A stretch of DNA of 50,819 nucleotides from positions 1 to 50,819 of the forward strand of contig CAWDHI010000014.1 of the NCBI GenBank assembly GCA_963802095.1, written 5' to 3'. Below are positions 49,985 to 50,819 of the stretch, piece by piece. A model generated the notes under the pieces. The model was not told the origin of the DNA and made no database searches. It saw nothing but the letters and a program-made list of their open reading frames with translations. Within the stretch, counting starts at the first letter, position 1. Every line of letters begins with the position of its first letter. The position numbers were made by a program, and so were the translations under genes. The DNA comes from CAVVEQ01 sp963802095 (GTDB lineage Bacteria > Chloroflexota > Anaerolineae > Anaerolineales > Anaerolineaceae).

Positions 49985-50539
49985 TCAGAGCTTCGGTAGC
50001 ATGACCCCCTGCTGTTTCTGGTACTTGCCTTTCTTATCCGCATAGGAGACCTCGCAGGGCTCATCGCCTTCGAAGAACAGCACCTGGGCGATGCCTTCGT
50101 TGGAATAGATGCGGGCGGGCAGGGGGGTGGTGTTGGAGATCTCCAGCGTCACAAAACCTTCCCACTCCGGTTCGAAGGGGGTCACATTGACGATGATCCC
50201 GCAGCGGGCGTAGGTGCTCTTGCCCAGGCAGATGGTCAGCACCGAGCGCGGGATGCGGAAGTACTCCACCGTGCGCGCCAGGGCAAAGGAATTGGGCGGG
50301 ATGACGCACATCTCCCCCTTGAAATCCACCATCGAGCGTTGGTCAAAATCCTTGGGGTCCACAACGGCGGAGTAGACGTTGGTGAAGATCTTGTATTCAT
50401 CCGCCACGCGGATATCGTAGCCGTAGGAGGATAGCCCGTAGGAGATCACCCCGTCGCGCTTCTGCCCGTCGGTGAAGGGTTCGATCATTTTTTGCTCCAG
50501 CGCCATCCTGCGGATCCAGCCATCTGATTTCAGTCCCAT
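49985..50539 (-). CDS. dcd: dCTP deaminase
   Basis: The ATG at 50539 with GGAGG eight bases upstream gives 184 residues; an upstream TTG at 50554 overlaps that site. Motifs are GLSSYGYDIRVADEY, VDPKDFDQ, CVIPPNSFALARTVEYFRIP, CLGKSTYARCGIIVNVTPFEPEWEGFVTLEISNTTPLPARIYSNEGIAQVLFFEGD (the catalytic Glu and nucleotide-binding loop) and the C-terminal GKYQKQQGVMLPKL. It deaminates dCTP to dUTP for thymidylate synthesis. A bifunctional dCTP deaminase/dUTPase form is possible. It lies 22 bases after the next, partial gene. Confidence 0.95.
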   Translation of the reverse strand: MGLKSDGWIRRMALEQKMIEPFTDGQKRDGVISYGLSSYGYDIRVADEYKIFTNVYSAVVDPKDFDQRSMVDFKGEMCVIPPNSFALARTVEYFRIPRSVLTICLGKSTYARCGIIVNVTPFEPEWEGFVTLEISNTTPLPARIYSNEGIAQVLFFEGDEPCEVSYADKKGKYQKQQGVMLPKL

Positions 50540-50560
50540 CGGGATATCCTCCAAAAATGA

Positions 50561-50819
50561 TTAGGGTTTCGCGGTGATCACCAGATTGGTGATTCGCCCG
50601 GGTAATACCTGTACGAACCTTTCGAACACGCGGTTGTAGGCGATGAACGCCAGGCGGTAATGTCCTTCCGGCAGTCCTGCCAGCATGAAATTCTCATCAA
50701 AAGTGGCGCTTCCTTTCGCGCCGTTGCCGTAGAGCTCGGGGTACCAAATGCCGCCTTCTGAAGAATCAGAAGTGATACGCTGCACGGTGAGCGCAACACT
50801 CAGCGGCTCACCCTGCTCA
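50561..50819 (-). CDS. C-terminal part of an unidentified protein (runs out of the window)
   Basis: The minus-strand frame is open from the window end to the TAG at 50561-50563. It reads EPLSVALTVQRITSDSSEGG, then GIWYPELYGNGAKGSATFDE, LAGLPEGHYRLAFIAYNRVFERFVQVLPGRITNLVI. The GLPEGHYRLAF and F-x-V-LPGRIT pattern suggests a beta-sandwich (carboxypeptidase-regulatory or Ig-like) tail of a secreted protein. The start is outside the window. It lies 22 bases upstream of dcd and may share a transcript. Confidence 0.7.
   Translation of the reverse strand, partial: EQGEPLSVALTVQRITSDSSEGGIWYPELYGNGAKGSATFDENFMLAGLPEGHYRLAFIAYNRVFERFVQVLPGRITNLVITAKP

Overview
The window reads like a chromosomal segment of a free-living anaerobic bacterium, most probably a Chloroflexota member of the Anaerolineae type. 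This is an inference from gene style: a T-box controlled serS, a DUF4388/MglA-like GTPase/V4R cassette, a PIN-TRAM protein next to cysS and rlmB, an XPB-like DNA-binding protein, DUF6056 and YkvA-like membrane proteins, and very large secreted beta-helix proteins with no sortase motif. No rRNA, tRNA, CRISPR array, integrase or intact insertion sequence was seen.

Region 1 (1-23,880, all plus strand) is a surface-glycan locus that looks like one long operon, because many genes overlap by 4-14 bases or are separated by a few bases. Its core is nonulosonic (sialic-acid-like) sugar synthesis: two NeuB-type synthases (one without the usual C-terminal SAF domain), one NeuC epimerase, three CMP-sugar cytidylyltransferases (one fused to a KdsC-like phosphatase), two 2-hydroxyacid dehydrogenases, two SDR dehydrogenases and a Gfo/Idh/MocA oxidoreductase. 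Around these sit glycosyltransferases of GT2, GT-B-like and multi-membrane-span GT-C type, a DUF115 protein that may transfer the acidic sugar, two methyltransferases and a small YLDPGSGS membrane protein. The repetition suggests two or three parallel CMP-activated keto-acid sugar branches rather than one plain sialic acid route.

Region 2 (23,898-29,071, minus strand) holds a DUF6056 membrane protein, a kbl-like PLP enzyme and an XPB-like DNA-binding protein. Beyond them lies a decayed stretch: a 27-codon remnant of an RHS/YD-repeat protein beside a small membrane-anchored gene broken by a stop codon and a frameshift.

Region 3 (29,281-36,668, plus strand) carries three cassettes: DUF4388, GTPase and V4R signalling genes; a TPP riboswitch with thiN, thiB and thiP (thiP has a one-base frameshift at its end, and no ThiQ ATPase follows); and a serine T-box leader with serS. 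It ends in a bidirectional terminator shared with rlmB.

Region 4 (36,653-50,819, minus strand) contains a PIN-TRAM, cysS, rlmB operon with its own promoter, then two tandem paralogous giant secreted beta-helix proteins (1643 and 1483 residues). Each has a matching promoter, a conserved 5' leader with a C/G-rich hairpin, and a near-identical terminator. The window closes with dcd and the 3' end of an unidentified gene. The most unusual items are the multi-branch nonulosonate locus and the duplicated giant-protein units with their shared leader element.
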